Shown here: positions 44,601-53,693 of the stretch, piece by piece | Numbering within the stretch: the first letter of the stretch is position 1 | Layout of the letters: every line of letters begins with the position of its first letter | Origin: Nitrospira sp. | GTDB lineage: Bacteria; Nitrospirota; Nitrospiria; Nitrospirales; Nitrospiraceae | Reading direction: 5' to 3' | DNA: 64,000 bases | Assembly: GCA_022226955.1 (NCBI GenBank) | Contig: CP092079.1 | Coordinates: forward strand, 672,811-736,810 | The notes under the pieces: generated by a model | The model's input: only the letters and a program-made list of their open reading frames with translations | Databases searched by the model: none | Told to the model about the DNA's origin: nothing | Made by a program: the position numbers and the translations under genes

Positions 44601-45710
44601 GTGGGAATAAGAATAGGGTGTGAGCACTGGCTCCGTAGGTCACATCTGACGCGGTACGCATCACTGATGCTGTTGTTTGTCTGGCTGGGTCTGTTTCCGG
44701 CGGCGGCGCAGACTCCGCCGGTGGGCGGTTCGCCGCATGGACAGGCGCCCGACACCGACGCCTTCGGACCGAACGGCCCTTTCGGGCAAACCATCGCGAG
44801 TGTGCAGGCGCTGACATTATCCGGCAAAGATACGATCTATGCGGGCTCGTTCGGCAACGGCATCTTTCGCAGCAGCGACCGGGGCGGCACTTGGGCCAGC
44901 GTCGGCGCCGGTGTCAGCGATCCGTTCATTCTCGCCCTGGCGACCGGGCGCGACGGAGCCATTTACGCGGGAACATTCCGCGGCGGCGTGTTCCGGTCCA
45001 AAGACGAAGGCAAATCCTGGCAGCCGGTCAATGAAGGATTGAAGCGGCTGGAGATCAAGGCTCTGCTGGTGACCGATGAAGGGCTATACGCCGGGACATC
45101 TGGCGGAGCCTACCGCTTGAATGCCTCGGGCGATAAATGGACCATCGTCACCGCCGGGTTGGACGATGTGCTGGTCCATGCACTGGCGCGGACGGCCGAT
45201 GGCACCCTCTTCGCGGGCACTTCTGGAAAGGGCATTCTCCGGTTCAAGCAAAACGCCACCGGATGGATCCGTACGCAGCAAGGTCTCAAAGACCATGAGG
45301 GCATGATCGAGAACTTTATTCGAGTCCTGGCCATCGACCGTGAGCAGGGGATCTATGCCGGCACCTTCGACGGCGGCGTCTTCCGCAGCACGGACGGCGG
45401 ATCCAGCTGGAAGGCGATCAGCCGCGCCCTGCCCAACGATTCTATTCGCGGCATTGTCACGACCGGCGAGGGGCTGATTGTGGCGACAGGCAACGGCATC
45501 TTCAAGACGGTCGATAAAGGGCGGCAGTGGACGCCATTGAATAAAGGGCTGACGAACCTTGCGATCCAAGTTCTGATCGGAGGCGGGGCGGGGCCGCTGT
45601 ACGCCGGGACGAGCTCCGGGGTGTTCCGCAGCGACGATGGGCAGAACTGGACGGTTGTAAACAAGGGGCTGGATATTGGGTTAGCGCCGCCTCCGTTCCG
45701 TTTCCGATAA
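44601..45710 (+). CDS. exported Ycf48/BNR-like beta-propeller protein
   Basis: 369 residues; GTG 44601 preceded by GGAGAGGGAC. A signal peptide ends near AAAQTPP (about residue 37). Seven similar blocks follow, with the unit form (D/G)GxIYAGTFxGGVFRSxDxGxSWxxV, for example TIYAGSFGNGIFRSSDRGGTW and GIYAGTFDGGVFRSTDGGSSW, the Asp-box/Ycf48 repeat that folds as a propeller. Ycf48 is a photosystem assembly factor in cyanobacteria; here, with no photosynthesis genes, the role is more likely assembly or binding in the periplasm. Confidence 0.87.
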   Translation: MGIRIGCEHWLRRSHLTRYASLMLLFVWLGLFPAAAQTPPVGGSPHGQAPDTDAFGPNGPFGQTIASVQALTLSGKDTIYAGSFGNGIFRSSDRGGTWASVGAGVSDPFILALATGRDGAIYAGTFRGGVFRSKDEGKSWQPVNEGLKRLEIKALLVTDEGLYAGTSGGAYRLNASGDKWTIVTAGLDDVLVHALARTADGTLFAGTSGKGILRFKQNATGWIRTQQGLKDHEGMIENFIRVLAIDREQGIYAGTFDGGVFRSTDGGSSWKAISRALPNDSIRGIVTTGEGLIVATGNGIFKTVDKGRQWTPLNKGLTNLAIQVLIGGGAGPLYAGTSSGVFRSDDGQNWTVVNKGLDIGLAPPPFRFR

Positions 45711-45712
45711 TG

Positions 45713-45757
45713 GCAGGCTGTTGATAAAGACCGCCAGCGGATATTCTTAACAATCTG
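45713..45757. repeat. palindromic REP-like element, truncated copy C
   Basis: The left half of the copy-B element (gcaggctgttgataaagacc followed by gccagcgg) begins 3 bp after the stop at 45710. The rest of the element has been lost. It is the third example placed directly behind a stop codon in a 5-kb stretch. Confidence 0.65.
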
Positions 45758-45811
45758 AAAACATTCATTCAGTCGTTTCTTACTAACGTGGTAACCGGAA
45801 AGGATCTTGAT

Positions 45812-46321
45812 ATGGCAGACGCAGACAGTGCAACGAAGGCGACGATCAGCGTGACGAGCAAAGGGCAGGCCTTGGGCGATATTGTGTTGAATTTTTTCCC
45901 CGATGTGGCGCCGGGCCATGTGAAGAACTTTATCGACCTGGCGAAGAAGGGCTTTTATAACGGCACGACCTTCCATCGCGTCATTCCCGGGTTTATGATT
46001 CAGGGCGGTGATCCCAACAGCAAGAGCCCGGACCGGTCGACGCACGGCATGGGCGGCCCCGGCCATAAGGTGAAGGCGGAGTTCAACAGCAAGCCGCATA
46101 AGCGCGGCATTGTGTCGATGGCCCGGTCGAACGATCCGGACAGCGCCGGCTCGCAATTCTTTATTTGCGTGGCCGATGCCAACTTTTTGGACTGGCAGTA
46201 CACGGTGTTCGGCGAAGTCGTGAGTGGAATGGATGTGGCGGATGCCATTGTTGGCATGAAGCGCGACGGGAACGACAATCCCTTTGAACGGGTCGAGATG
46301 ACGGTCACGATTGCGGAGTAA
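45812..46321 (+). CDS. peptidyl-prolyl cis-trans isomerase (cyclophilin type)
   Basis: 169 residues from ATG 45812; an upstream in-frame GTG at 45788 is less likely. Cyclophilin motifs: GDIVLNFFPDVAPGHVKNFIDLAKKGFYNGTTFHRVIPGFMIQGG (region about 24-70), GTTFHRVIPGFMIQGGDP with the catalytic Arg, SMARSNDPDSAGSQFFIC and TVFGEVVSGMDVAD. No signal peptide, so cytoplasmic. It speeds proline isomerisation in folding. Confidence 0.95.
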   Translation: MADADSATKATISVTSKGQALGDIVLNFFPDVAPGHVKNFIDLAKKGFYNGTTFHRVIPGFMIQGGDPNSKSPDRSTHGMGGPGHKVKAEFNSKPHKRGIVSMARSNDPDSAGSQFFICVADANFLDWQYTVFGEVVSGMDVADAIVGMKRDGNDNPFERVEMTVTIAE

Positions 46322-46339
46322 TGCGCTGAGAGTTGAGTT

Positions 46340-47095
46340 ATGAGTGCTGAGTGGATTGGTCGGAGCAAGCGCGGCTGGCTGTCGAGGTCTGTCCTCTGCC
46401 TCGCACTCGGCTTGCCGCTCGCAGGACTGCTCCTCCTGACCGGCTGCGCGATTCCACAAGTGCCGTCGCGGACGATTTACGAAGATCCCGTCAACTATGT
46501 GCGGCTTGAGGAAGAGTCGAACTATCTGCCGGAGTGGCCGCCGAGTCATCACAGCCATCCGGCGGAGTTAGAGCCCGAGACCCTTCGCCTGTTGCTGCAA
46601 GGGCTGGTGATTCAAGAGCACCGGATCTGGCTGCAACGGTGGCTGATGGGAGAGGCGCCGTACCAGGCGGCCTTTCAGGATCGGGAGATTGCGCTGCTCT
46701 CGACGCAACTGGCAGAGGCGCTGGCGCAGGCCGGGCCTAATGAGCGGGTGACATTTTATCTCAGCGAACCGCAAGCCTCGACCAAGCGGCTCGTGACCTC
46801 GGGCGGTTTATATATGAAGGGGACGGAGCTGCATTTGATCCTGGGCAACTGGCAGATCGTCTACGGCATTCCGACGTATGGCATGATCTACGACCGGCGC
46901 TATCCGATGCGGCCGACGGCGGCGAAGGGGTTCGACTTATTCTTCCAGCCGCACGAAGCGATGCGGCGCACGGAGAATAGCTGGATCGATAGTGTGCTGG
47001 CGAACGGGGCGGATGAAGTCGTCGTCGACCTCAACAAACTGCCGCAGCCTCCGGCGGTGTCCGCGACAACCTCTGGCAGCCAGCCGGAGAACTGA
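46340..47095 (+). CDS. lipoprotein of unknown function
   Basis: 251 residues. The signal peptide ends in a lipobox (LLLLTGCAIPQ, Cys about 36). The mature part is acidic with an ordered region around residues 75-220 (LQGLVIQEHRIWLQRWLMG, RVTFYLSEPQASTKRLVTSGGLYM, HLILGNWQIVYGIP). No family recognised. It follows the cyclophilin gene on the same strand and is convergent with the efflux operon. Confidence 0.75.
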   Translation: MSAEWIGRSKRGWLSRSVLCLALGLPLAGLLLLTGCAIPQVPSRTIYEDPVNYVRLEEESNYLPEWPPSHHSHPAELEPETLRLLLQGLVIQEHRIWLQRWLMGEAPYQAAFQDREIALLSTQLAEALAQAGPNERVTFYLSEPQASTKRLVTSGGLYMKGTELHLILGNWQIVYGIPTYGMIYDRRYPMRPTAAKGFDLFFQPHEAMRRTENSWIDSVLANGADEVVVDLNKLPQPPAVSATTSGSQPEN

Positions 47096-47124
47096 TCCGA
47101 CCGGTAGACCTTTTCAACCTTCTG

Positions 47125-48483
47125 TCATCGGATGGTCGGATCGAGTTGCAGTTGCGCGCTGCCGCCGGCCGCGTAGGCCAGCGTCACGTCGGCGATTTTG
47201 TAATCGTACTGCGCCTCGGCCAGCTTCGTTTGTGCCGTGGTCAACCCTACCTCGGATTGCGTGACTTCCACAATGGTGCCGAGGCCAAGTTTGTATCGCT
47301 GTTTGGCCAAGCTCAGCGCCTCCTGTGCCGTTTTCACCAGTTCCTCCGCCAGCTTGATCTGCTGCGCAAACGTCACGGTGTCGAGATAGGCGTTGGTGAC
47401 CTGCTGGGTGAGCGCCTGTTCGATGTTGGTGCTTTGGGCTTGAGCCACGGCCTGTTGAGCGGCGGCTTCCTTCACCTGATTTTCGATCAAGCCGCCGGTA
47501 AAGAGCGGCATAGAAACCATGCCGCCAGCCGTCCACCAGCCGCCGGTTGCCACATTGCGATTGGGATCGAAGGTGTCGTAGTAGCCGCCGCTCGCAATCG
47601 CGGAGACCGTCGGCAGGTACTGGCTCTTCATCGCCCGCTTCTTCGCCTCGGCCGAGGCCGTCTGCTCCTTGGCCCGCTTGAGTTCAGGGTGGCTTAAGCT
47701 ATCCGAGATCAAATCGCCCAACGCGCGCGGAGTTTTCACATCCGTCGCGACGTCCTCCAATGTGTAGTCTTCCGATCCCGCGATGCCCATCGTGCGATTG
47801 AGGTCGGCGAAACTGGACTTCAAATCGTTGCGGCTCCGCACCAGCAGCGATTCCGCATTCACCAGCTCCACCTTCACGAGATCCAGATCCAGCTTGGATT
47901 TGAGTTGCTGGCGATAGAGTGTGTCGATCTGGCCGGTAATGATCCCGCGTTCCCGCACGGTTTCTTCTGCGATGCGGACCAGCGTCTGGCGTTTGAGACT
48001 GTTCAAGTAACTGCGTTGAATCGATACGATCACGAGCGCGCGCCGAGCGTTGACGTCCTGTTCTTGCGCCCGCTCGCCGTATTGGGACGATTCCACCAGA
48101 TTCTTGGTGAAGCCGAAATCGTAGATGCGCTGGCTGGCCAAGACGCCGGCGGTATAGGCGCTCAAGTTGGGTTGGAGCAGGCCGCCGCCGACCAGAAAGC
48201 GAGGATTGATGCGTCCGGATCCGGCGCTGCCATCGGCATTTGCAAAAACTTGCGGGTAGTAAAGCGACTTGGCCTGGTCTGTCCTTGCGCTGGACGCGGC
48301 GAGGCCGGCATTAGCTTCCTGCAGGATCGGATGGTTCTGGAGGCCTGCTTCAATTGCCTGCTGCATGCCGAGAAAGCGTCCCTTTGCCGCAGCGTCGCTG
48401 GTCTCAGCCGGTTGAGCCTGTGTCGGCAAAGGGAGCGCTAGCATCAGAGTGAAAATAAGTGCGGTTGATCGCATGGTCATCAT
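47125..48483 (-). CDS. tolC: TolC-family outer-membrane efflux protein
   Basis: 452 residues from ATG 48483, with AAGGAG 8 bp upstream; the frame extends back to 48669 but that overlaps the adaptor gene. A signal peptide (about 1-22) leads to two internally repeated halves of helical hairpins, as in TolC (EAGLQNHPILQEANAGLAASSARTDQAKSLYYP in the first, LSHPELKRAKEQTASAEAKKRAMKSQYLPTVSA in the second; region positions about 40-75 and 245-280). It is the outer-membrane duct of the efflux pump. Its start overlaps the adaptor stop by 4 bp (ATGA). Confidence 0.92.
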   Translation of the reverse strand: MMTMRSTALIFTLMLALPLPTQAQPAETSDAAAKGRFLGMQQAIEAGLQNHPILQEANAGLAASSARTDQAKSLYYPQVFANADGSAGSGRINPRFLVGGGLLQPNLSAYTAGVLASQRIYDFGFTKNLVESSQYGERAQEQDVNARRALVIVSIQRSYLNSLKRQTLVRIAEETVRERGIITGQIDTLYRQQLKSKLDLDLVKVELVNAESLLVRSRNDLKSSFADLNRTMGIAGSEDYTLEDVATDVKTPRALGDLISDSLSHPELKRAKEQTASAEAKKRAMKSQYLPTVSAIASGGYYDTFDPNRNVATGGWWTAGGMVSMPLFTGGLIENQVKEAAAQQAVAQAQSTNIEQALTQQVTNAYLDTVTFAQQIKLAEELVKTAQEALSLAKQRYKLGLGTIVEVTQSEVGLTTAQTKLAEAQYDYKIADVTLAYAAGGSAQLQLDPTIR

Positions 48484-49700
48484 GGTTTGGCTCCTTCGTA
48501 GGACACAGGCGGCTGGCCCGCCGATCGACGCTCGAATTTCTGTTGCGCGGGTTTGCTGTCTGGCAATTTGAAGGGGGAGGTCTGCACGGGCGATCCTTCC
48601 AGCAGCCGTCGCTTGCCGACCACCACCACCTCTTCCGAGCCGTCGAGTCCGTTGGTAATTTCTATCCATTTGCCGTTGGCGATGCCGGTCTGCACCGCGA
48701 CCGACTTCGCCTTGCCTTCTGCAATGACGAAGACGGATTTGCCTTTCTGCCCGCCGATCACCGCTTGCGGGGGCAGAACCAAGGCGGTGGGGATCTCGCG
48801 CAAATCTAGCGCCAGCTCCGCATAGGTGCCGGGGCGGAGCGCATGGTCGGGGTTCGGCAGATCGAGCTCCACCAGCAAGCTTCTCGTGGAAGGATCGAGC
48901 GCGAGCGTGGAGCGGGTAATCGTGCCGGTAAAGGCGCGGTCCGGCAGTTCCTTCAAGAGCACCCTCGCCTGGGTCTTGCCCGGCGCGATCCAGGCCGATT
49001 CGTCCTGCGGCACATTGGCATAGACGCGCACCGTATCCAGATCCATGACCGTGAATAGGGGGATGGCATTCGTCGCGGACGCAGTTGCGATCTGAATGAG
49101 CGCGCCGGGATCGGCAAAGCGGGCGGTGACGACGCCGTCATAGGGCGCGCGCACTTTGGTGTAGTCGCGCATCGCGGCGCGTTGTTGCATGAGATTCTTG
49201 GCGCCCTCGAAGGCCGCTTCGGCCACATCGACGTCTTGCTTGGCGATCACATCCGGCGATTCGCGCAGAACTTTGTCCAACCGCTCGAAGGTGATTTTCT
49301 TGATTTTATAATCGGCGGCGGCTTGCTGATACTGTTCTTCGATTTCCGGCGCGTCGATCACCGCGACGACTTGATGTTTCTTCACGCGATCGCCCTTGTC
49401 CGGGCCGATCCACTTCAGATAGCCCGAGACCTTTGCGTAGAGTGTCGTTTGATAGAGCGGCGAGATATTTGCGGGCAGTGTGACGGTATAGACCAGCGGC
49501 TGTCTGATTGGCTTTGTGACTTGGACATCGACTGGGTGTGTAGGGTCGATATCGACGGCGGCGCTGCCGTTCTCGCCGGTTGTCTCCTGGCCGTTCGCCA
49601 CTTGGGCGGCTGGAGGCTCCGAATGCGAGGGAGATTCCTGCTGGCATCCGGCCGCGGCGATGAGCAGCGCGAGCAGCGCACTGGTGAACGATCTGAACAT
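48480..49700 (-). CDS. RND efflux membrane-fusion adaptor lipoprotein
   Basis: 406 residues. A signal peptide with lipobox (LLIAAAGCQQ, Cys about 19) anchors it. HlyD/AcrA pattern: PLVYTVTLPANISPLYQTTLYAKVSGYLKWIGPDKGD (region about 70-110, lipoyl domain), a coiled-coil hairpin, then AAMRDYTKVRAPYDGVVTARFADPGALIQI and a C-terminal VIGGQKGKSVFVIAEGKAKSVAVQTG. It links the inner-membrane pump to TolC. Ends overlap with both neighbours' control regions, so a single operon is likely. Confidence 0.94.
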   Translation of the reverse strand: MFRSFTSALLALLIAAAGCQQESPSHSEPPAAQVANGQETTGENGSAAVDIDPTHPVDVQVTKPIRQPLVYTVTLPANISPLYQTTLYAKVSGYLKWIGPDKGDRVKKHQVVAVIDAPEIEEQYQQAAADYKIKKITFERLDKVLRESPDVIAKQDVDVAEAAFEGAKNLMQQRAAMRDYTKVRAPYDGVVTARFADPGALIQIATASATNAIPLFTVMDLDTVRVYANVPQDESAWIAPGKTQARVLLKELPDRAFTGTITRSTLALDPSTRSLLVELDLPNPDHALRPGTYAELALDLREIPTALVLPPQAVIGGQKGKSVFVIAEGKAKSVAVQTGIANGKWIEITNGLDGSEEVVVVGKRRLLEGSPVQTSPFKLPDSKPAQQKFERRSAGQPPVSYEGAKP

Positions 49701-49702
49701 GT

Positions 49703-52700
49703 CTAGCTCTCCTCCGCTGTGTCAGGTTCGGTCTGCGGCGCGATCATCTGTGGCCGCCGTCCCAGCACCAGCGCATGCATGACGGGCACGACAAGCAGGG
49801 TCATCACGGTGGAGACCGCGAGCCCTCCGACCACCGCGCGGGCCAGGGGCACCATGGTTTCATTGCCTTCACCGAAGCCGAGGGCCAGAGGCAGCAGGCC
49901 GAGAATCGTCGCCAGCGCCGTCATGAGGATCGGCCGGATGCGGCGGGTGCCCGCTTCGAGCACGGCCCGTTCGGCCGATGCGCCGTTGTCGGCCATCCGG
50001 TTGGCGAAGTCCACAAGCAAAATGCTGTTCGAGACGACGATGCCCATCATCATCAGCGTGCCGATCATCGACTCCACGTTCACCGAGGTATCGGTCAGGT
50101 GCAGCATGAGCACGGTGCCGATCCAGCCGAGCGGCACGGCCACCAAAATAATCAGCGGGTCGATGAACGAACGGAAGAGGCCGACCATCACAAGGTAGAT
50201 CAGCAGCACCGCCAGCGGCAGCGCGAGCGCGAAATTACTGATGGCCGAGCGCATGTTGGCCACTTCGCCCTTGAGCTGGATCGTCACGTCTTTCGGCAGG
50301 GGAACGGCGGCGAGGGCGCGTTCGATGTCTTGAGCGACGCGGCCCAGGTCGTTGCCGACCGGTGTGACGAGTACGTTGATTAAGCGCGAGAGGTCGTAGT
50401 GATCCACGGAATCCGGCCCGGTCTTCATGTTCAAAGAGGCCACGTCGCGGAGCAGCACGGGCGGGCCGCGCCGCTCGTCCGCGGCGTAGAAGCCGTTCGC
50501 AAGATCCAGGTTGCGGCCGGCGAAGGGCGTGTTTTGCAACGCGACGACCGATCCGCCGCTGCCAGCGGTCGTGAGCGAGGAGGTGGGATTCAGCGGTGTG
50601 CGCGCCCCGATAATGGGAATATTCAACAGATCTTCCACGCTGGTGAGCGATTGCTCCGGGTATTGCGCGAGCAGGTAGTAGCCGTTGGCGGTTTTGGGAT
50701 CGAGCCAGTAGTTGGGGCTCAATGCGATATTCGAACTGATCCCAGTGATTACATCCACGACCACGCGGTCTTGCGTGATGCCATAGTAGGCGGCTTTGGT
50801 TCGGTCCACGTCGATGTGCAGCTCCGGATAGCTCTTTCCTTGCTTGATGCGCACATCCACCGTATTGGGCACCTGGGCGACTTTCTGCTGGATGGCTTCC
50901 GCGACCGGGCGGATGACGTCGAGCGACGGGCCTTTCACCTGAATATCGATCGGCGCCCGCAGGCCGAAGTTCAGCACGTCGCTGATGATGCCCCCGGTTT
51001 GAAACGACACTTCCACGCCGGGCAGGGTGGCGCGCAACTTTTCCCGCATCCTGTTGACGTACTCCTCCGTCGTGCCCTCATGGCCGGTCACCAGGTTCAC
51101 CAGCACAAAGGCGGTGTGATTGCCGGTGTTCGGCGCGAAGCGGGCGGCGTCGCCGAAGTAGAGGCCGGTGTTGGAGATGACTTCTTCCAAGTCCTGCTTC
51201 GGGATCGTTTCCTGCACCAGCTGTTCGATCTGGGCGACGATGGCCGTGGTCTTTTCGATGCGCGAGCCTTCCGGCGCGCTCACGAGCATGGTGAAATTAC
51301 CTGCATCGACTTTGGGGAAGAACTCGCTGTGGAGGCGCGGAACGAGCAAGGCGCCAGTGCCGACGAGCGCCAGCAGCGCGAGGATCATCACTACGGCTTT
51401 GAAGCGCACGCCCGCGCGGAGCAATGGTTCGTAGACCGCCAGCACAAAGCGGAACCAGTCCTTCCGGTCGGCCTCTTCCTGCGAGCCGTTTCCATGTCCC
51501 CGGTGGTAGAGACGCGAGAGGATCACCGGCGTGACGGTCATCGACACGGCGTAGTCCGCCAGCATGGCGAAGGCGACGGTCATGGCCAGCGGGACGAAGA
51601 GGTATTTGATGATGCCAGAGAAGAACATGATCGGCAGGTAGACGATCAGAATGCAGATCGTGGCCACGAGAATGGGCAGGGTCAGTTCGATGGCGCTGTC
51701 TTCCGCCGCCCTGCGGCCGTCCTTGCCCATTTCCAGATGGCGGTGCAGGTTCTCTTGCACGACGATGTTGTTGTCCAGCAGCGTGCCGATCACCAGTGCC
51801 AATCCGCCGAGCGTCATGATGTTCACCGATTGGCCGGTCAGGTAGAGCGCGACCAGCGCGGCGGTGAGCGAGAGGGGAATGGCGAGCGCGACGACGAGCG
51901 CGGCTTTGACGCTGCGAAGAAAGAGAAAAATCATGAGGCCGGCCAGGCCGGCGCCGAGCAGCCCTTCCTTCTGGAGATTGGCAATGGCCTGCCGGATGTA
52001 GAGGGATTGATCGTAGAGAAACTTCACCGTCGTGCCGGCGGGGATTTCGGTCAGCGACGGCAGCTTCGCGCGGATGCCGTCCGTTACTTCGAGCGTGTTA
52101 GCGCCTTCCTGCCGGGTGATGGGGATGTAGGTCGCTTCGCGGCCGTTCACTCGCACGATGGAGGTTTGGATCGCCGCGCTGTCCGCCGCCGTGCCGATGT
52201 CGCGCACGAGGATCGGCGTGCCGTTCACCACCTTGATGGGGATGTCGTTGATCTTCTCCACCGCGTTGATGAGGCTGTTGGAGTAGACGTAGTAGTCGAG
52301 ATCGCCGAGCTTGATGTCGCCGGCCGGGACGATTGCGCTTTGCGCATTGATCGCCTTCACGACATCCGAGGGCGAGAGGCCGCGCGCGAGCATGCGCGAT
52401 TGATCCAGGAAGACGGTAATCTGCCGGACCTTGCCGCCCAACGGCGGGCCGAAGGAGATGCCGGGGATTGTGGCGATCTGCTGGCGCACCGTGAAATAGG
52501 CCAGGTCGCGGATTTCTTTCGGGCCGAGGGTGTCGCTGCTAATCGAGAGCAGGCCGACCGGAAGGCTCGACACTCCGAACTTAAACACCGAGGGTGGGTA
52601 GACGCCGGGTGGAAGCAGCCGGATGATGCTGTAGGCGAGGCTCGTCAGCTCCGATTGCGCCGAGTCGATACTGTATTCCGGCTGAAAGAAGACTTTGATG

Positions 52701-52966
52701 TAACTCATTCCGGCGAGGGATTGCGATTCGATGTGCTCGACGTAGCTGGCCTCGACGAAACGCTGCTCCATCTTGAGCGTGATCGCGCCTTCCATCTCGC
52801 TAGGGCTCATGCCGCGATAGAACGTGGTGACGAGAATCGAGGGGATCTTAATTTCAGGGAAGATGTCCACGCGCATCTTCTGGTACGACACGCCGCCCAG
52901 CACGAGCGCGATCATGCAGACGGCAAAGACCGCGTAGGGATTTTTCAGCGCGGCGCGGGTCAGCAT
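49703..52966 (-). CDS. RND efflux transporter permease
   Basis: 1,087 residues, full length for the RND superfamily. The first helix leads into the FPEIKIPSILVTTFYRGMSPSEMEG segment typical of hydrophobe/amphiphile pumps, and helix 4 region contains GLALVIGTLLDNNIVVQENLHRH with charged residues used for proton relay. Twelve membrane helices and two large periplasmic loops are apparent. Substrate cannot be inferred. It is 2 bp from the adaptor gene, and the preceding regulator gene overlaps its start by 7 bp. Antisense ORFs across it are shadows. Confidence 0.95.
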   Translation of the reverse strand: MLTRAALKNPYAVFAVCMIALVLGGVSYQKMRVDIFPEIKIPSILVTTFYRGMSPSEMEGAITLKMEQRFVEASYVEHIESQSLAGMSYIKVFFQPEYSIDSAQSELTSLAYSIIRLLPPGVYPPSVFKFGVSSLPVGLLSISSDTLGPKEIRDLAYFTVRQQIATIPGISFGPPLGGKVRQITVFLDQSRMLARGLSPSDVVKAINAQSAIVPAGDIKLGDLDYYVYSNSLINAVEKINDIPIKVVNGTPILVRDIGTAADSAAIQTSIVRVNGREATYIPITRQEGANTLEVTDGIRAKLPSLTEIPAGTTVKFLYDQSLYIRQAIANLQKEGLLGAGLAGLMIFLFLRSVKAALVVALAIPLSLTAALVALYLTGQSVNIMTLGGLALVIGTLLDNNIVVQENLHRHLEMGKDGRRAAEDSAIELTLPILVATICILIVYLPIMFFSGIIKYLFVPLAMTVAFAMLADYAVSMTVTPVILSRLYHRGHGNGSQEEADRKDWFRFVLAVYEPLLRAGVRFKAVVMILALLALVGTGALLVPRLHSEFFPKVDAGNFTMLVSAPEGSRIEKTTAIVAQIEQLVQETIPKQDLEEVISNTGLYFGDAARFAPNTGNHTAFVLVNLVTGHEGTTEEYVNRMREKLRATLPGVEVSFQTGGIISDVLNFGLRAPIDIQVKGPSLDVIRPVAEAIQQKVAQVPNTVDVRIKQGKSYPELHIDVDRTKAAYYGITQDRVVVDVITGISSNIALSPNYWLDPKTANGYYLLAQYPEQSLTSVEDLLNIPIIGARTPLNPTSSLTTAGSGGSVVALQNTPFAGRNLDLANGFYAADERRGPPVLLRDVASLNMKTGPDSVDHYDLSRLINVLVTPVGNDLGRVAQDIERALAAVPLPKDVTIQLKGEVANMRSAISNFALALPLAVLLIYLVMVGLFRSFIDPLIILVAVPLGWIGTVLMLHLTDTSVNVESMIGTLMMMGIVVSNSILLVDFANRMADNGASAERAVLEAGTRRIRPILMTALATILGLLPLALGFGEGNETMVPLARAVVGGLAVSTVMTLLVVPVMHALVLGRRPQMIAPQTEPDTAEES

Positions 52967-53391
52967 GGCGCTCCGATCGTATGAGGCGCGCGGTTTCTAT
53001 TGAGCCAGTATCGGCAGATGTCGGCGGTGCATTGAACGAGCTCGGCGAAGGTGCCGGGCTTGACGACATAGCCGTTCGCGCCGCAGGCATAAGCGAGAGA
53101 AAGGTCTGCTGCATCGTCGGAGGTGGTGAAGACGACCACGGGGATCGCCGCGAAACGGGTATTAGCTCGCAGGCGTTTCAGAAACTCATCGCCCCGCTGC
53201 TTGCCAAGACGCCAATCCAGCAGAATACACGAGGGTAGATTGGCAGCGTCGCTCAAAAAGTGAAGCGCAGCGTCCGCGTCCTGCTCAGCAAAGAGAGTGG
53301 CATCGATGTCGGTCTGAGCCAGCGCCAAACGAAACAGCTCCCGTTCGCCGGGGCTGTCGTCGATCAACAAAATGGAGTGATGCGGCATCAT
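52960..53391 (-). CDS. single-domain response regulator at head of the efflux operon
   Basis: 143 residues, one receiver domain: ILLIDDSPGERELF, phospho-acceptor Asp59 in CILLDWRLG, VVFTTSDD and YVVKPGTFAEL with the conserved Lys. The fold is of the Rcp1 type, without an output domain. Its 3' end overlaps the RND gene start by 7 bp, so it is translated with the pump. A kinase partner is not adjacent. It probably passes a phosphorylation signal by protein contact. Confidence 0.92.
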   Translation of the reverse strand: MMPHHSILLIDDSPGERELFRLALAQTDIDATLFAEQDADAALHFLSDAANLPSCILLDWRLGKQRGDEFLKRLRANTRFAAIPVVVFTTSDDAADLSLAYACGANGYVVKPGTFAELVQCTADICRYWLNRNRAPHTIGAPC

Positions 53392-53616
53392 TATAGACAG
53401 AGGTATCAGCAGGGATTGTGCCGGGAAAGGATGGAGTGAGATGGAATTGAATAATTTTAGCCGAAACAGCTAGTTGCGAATGAAACCTCATTCGATTGGC
53501 TAGTGCAGGTCTATGCGGGAATGAAGGATGATTCTGGAGAAATTCCAGAGGGCAGGGGATTTTCTCCAGAGTAAGAGATTAGCGGGTTCTGTGGAGGCGC
53601 ACTGCCATTCCAATTA

Positions 53617-53633
53617 TTTACGCATAGCGTAAA
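53617..53633. promoter_or_regulatory. perfect inverted repeat, probable HigA operator
   Basis: TTTACGC, three bases, GCGTAAA: a perfect 7-bp palindrome (53617-53623 and 53627-53633), 60 bp before the antitoxin start. Antitoxins of this family repress their own promoter through such palindromes. The rest of the 300-bp gap from 53392 holds no gene; a looser 9-bp inverted repeat is at 53533-53541 and 53562-53570. Confidence 0.55.
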
Positions 53634-53653
53634 ACCATATACAGGGTTCCCAT

Positions 53654-53680
53654 GATGTCGAGATCACCGATTATCACTGA
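53654..53680 (+). pseudogene. higB: vestige of a HigB toxin C-terminus
   Basis: In the frame read from 53654 the last eight codons before TGA encode DVEITDYH, the hallmark end of HigB/GraT toxins (GraT ends NVEIVDYH). Upstream the frame meets a TAA at 53630, so no toxin gene remains. The relic is followed 13 bp later by the antitoxin ATG, the normal higB-higA spacing. Confidence 0.6.
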
Positions 53681-53693
53681 AGGAGACATTGTC

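Noticed and set aside
50399-52984. Very long open frame on the + strand opposite the RND permease gene
   Set aside because: It mirrors the RND gene codon by codon, is extremely rich in Arg, His, Gly and Asp, and matches no protein pattern. It is a product of high G+C in the antisense frame.
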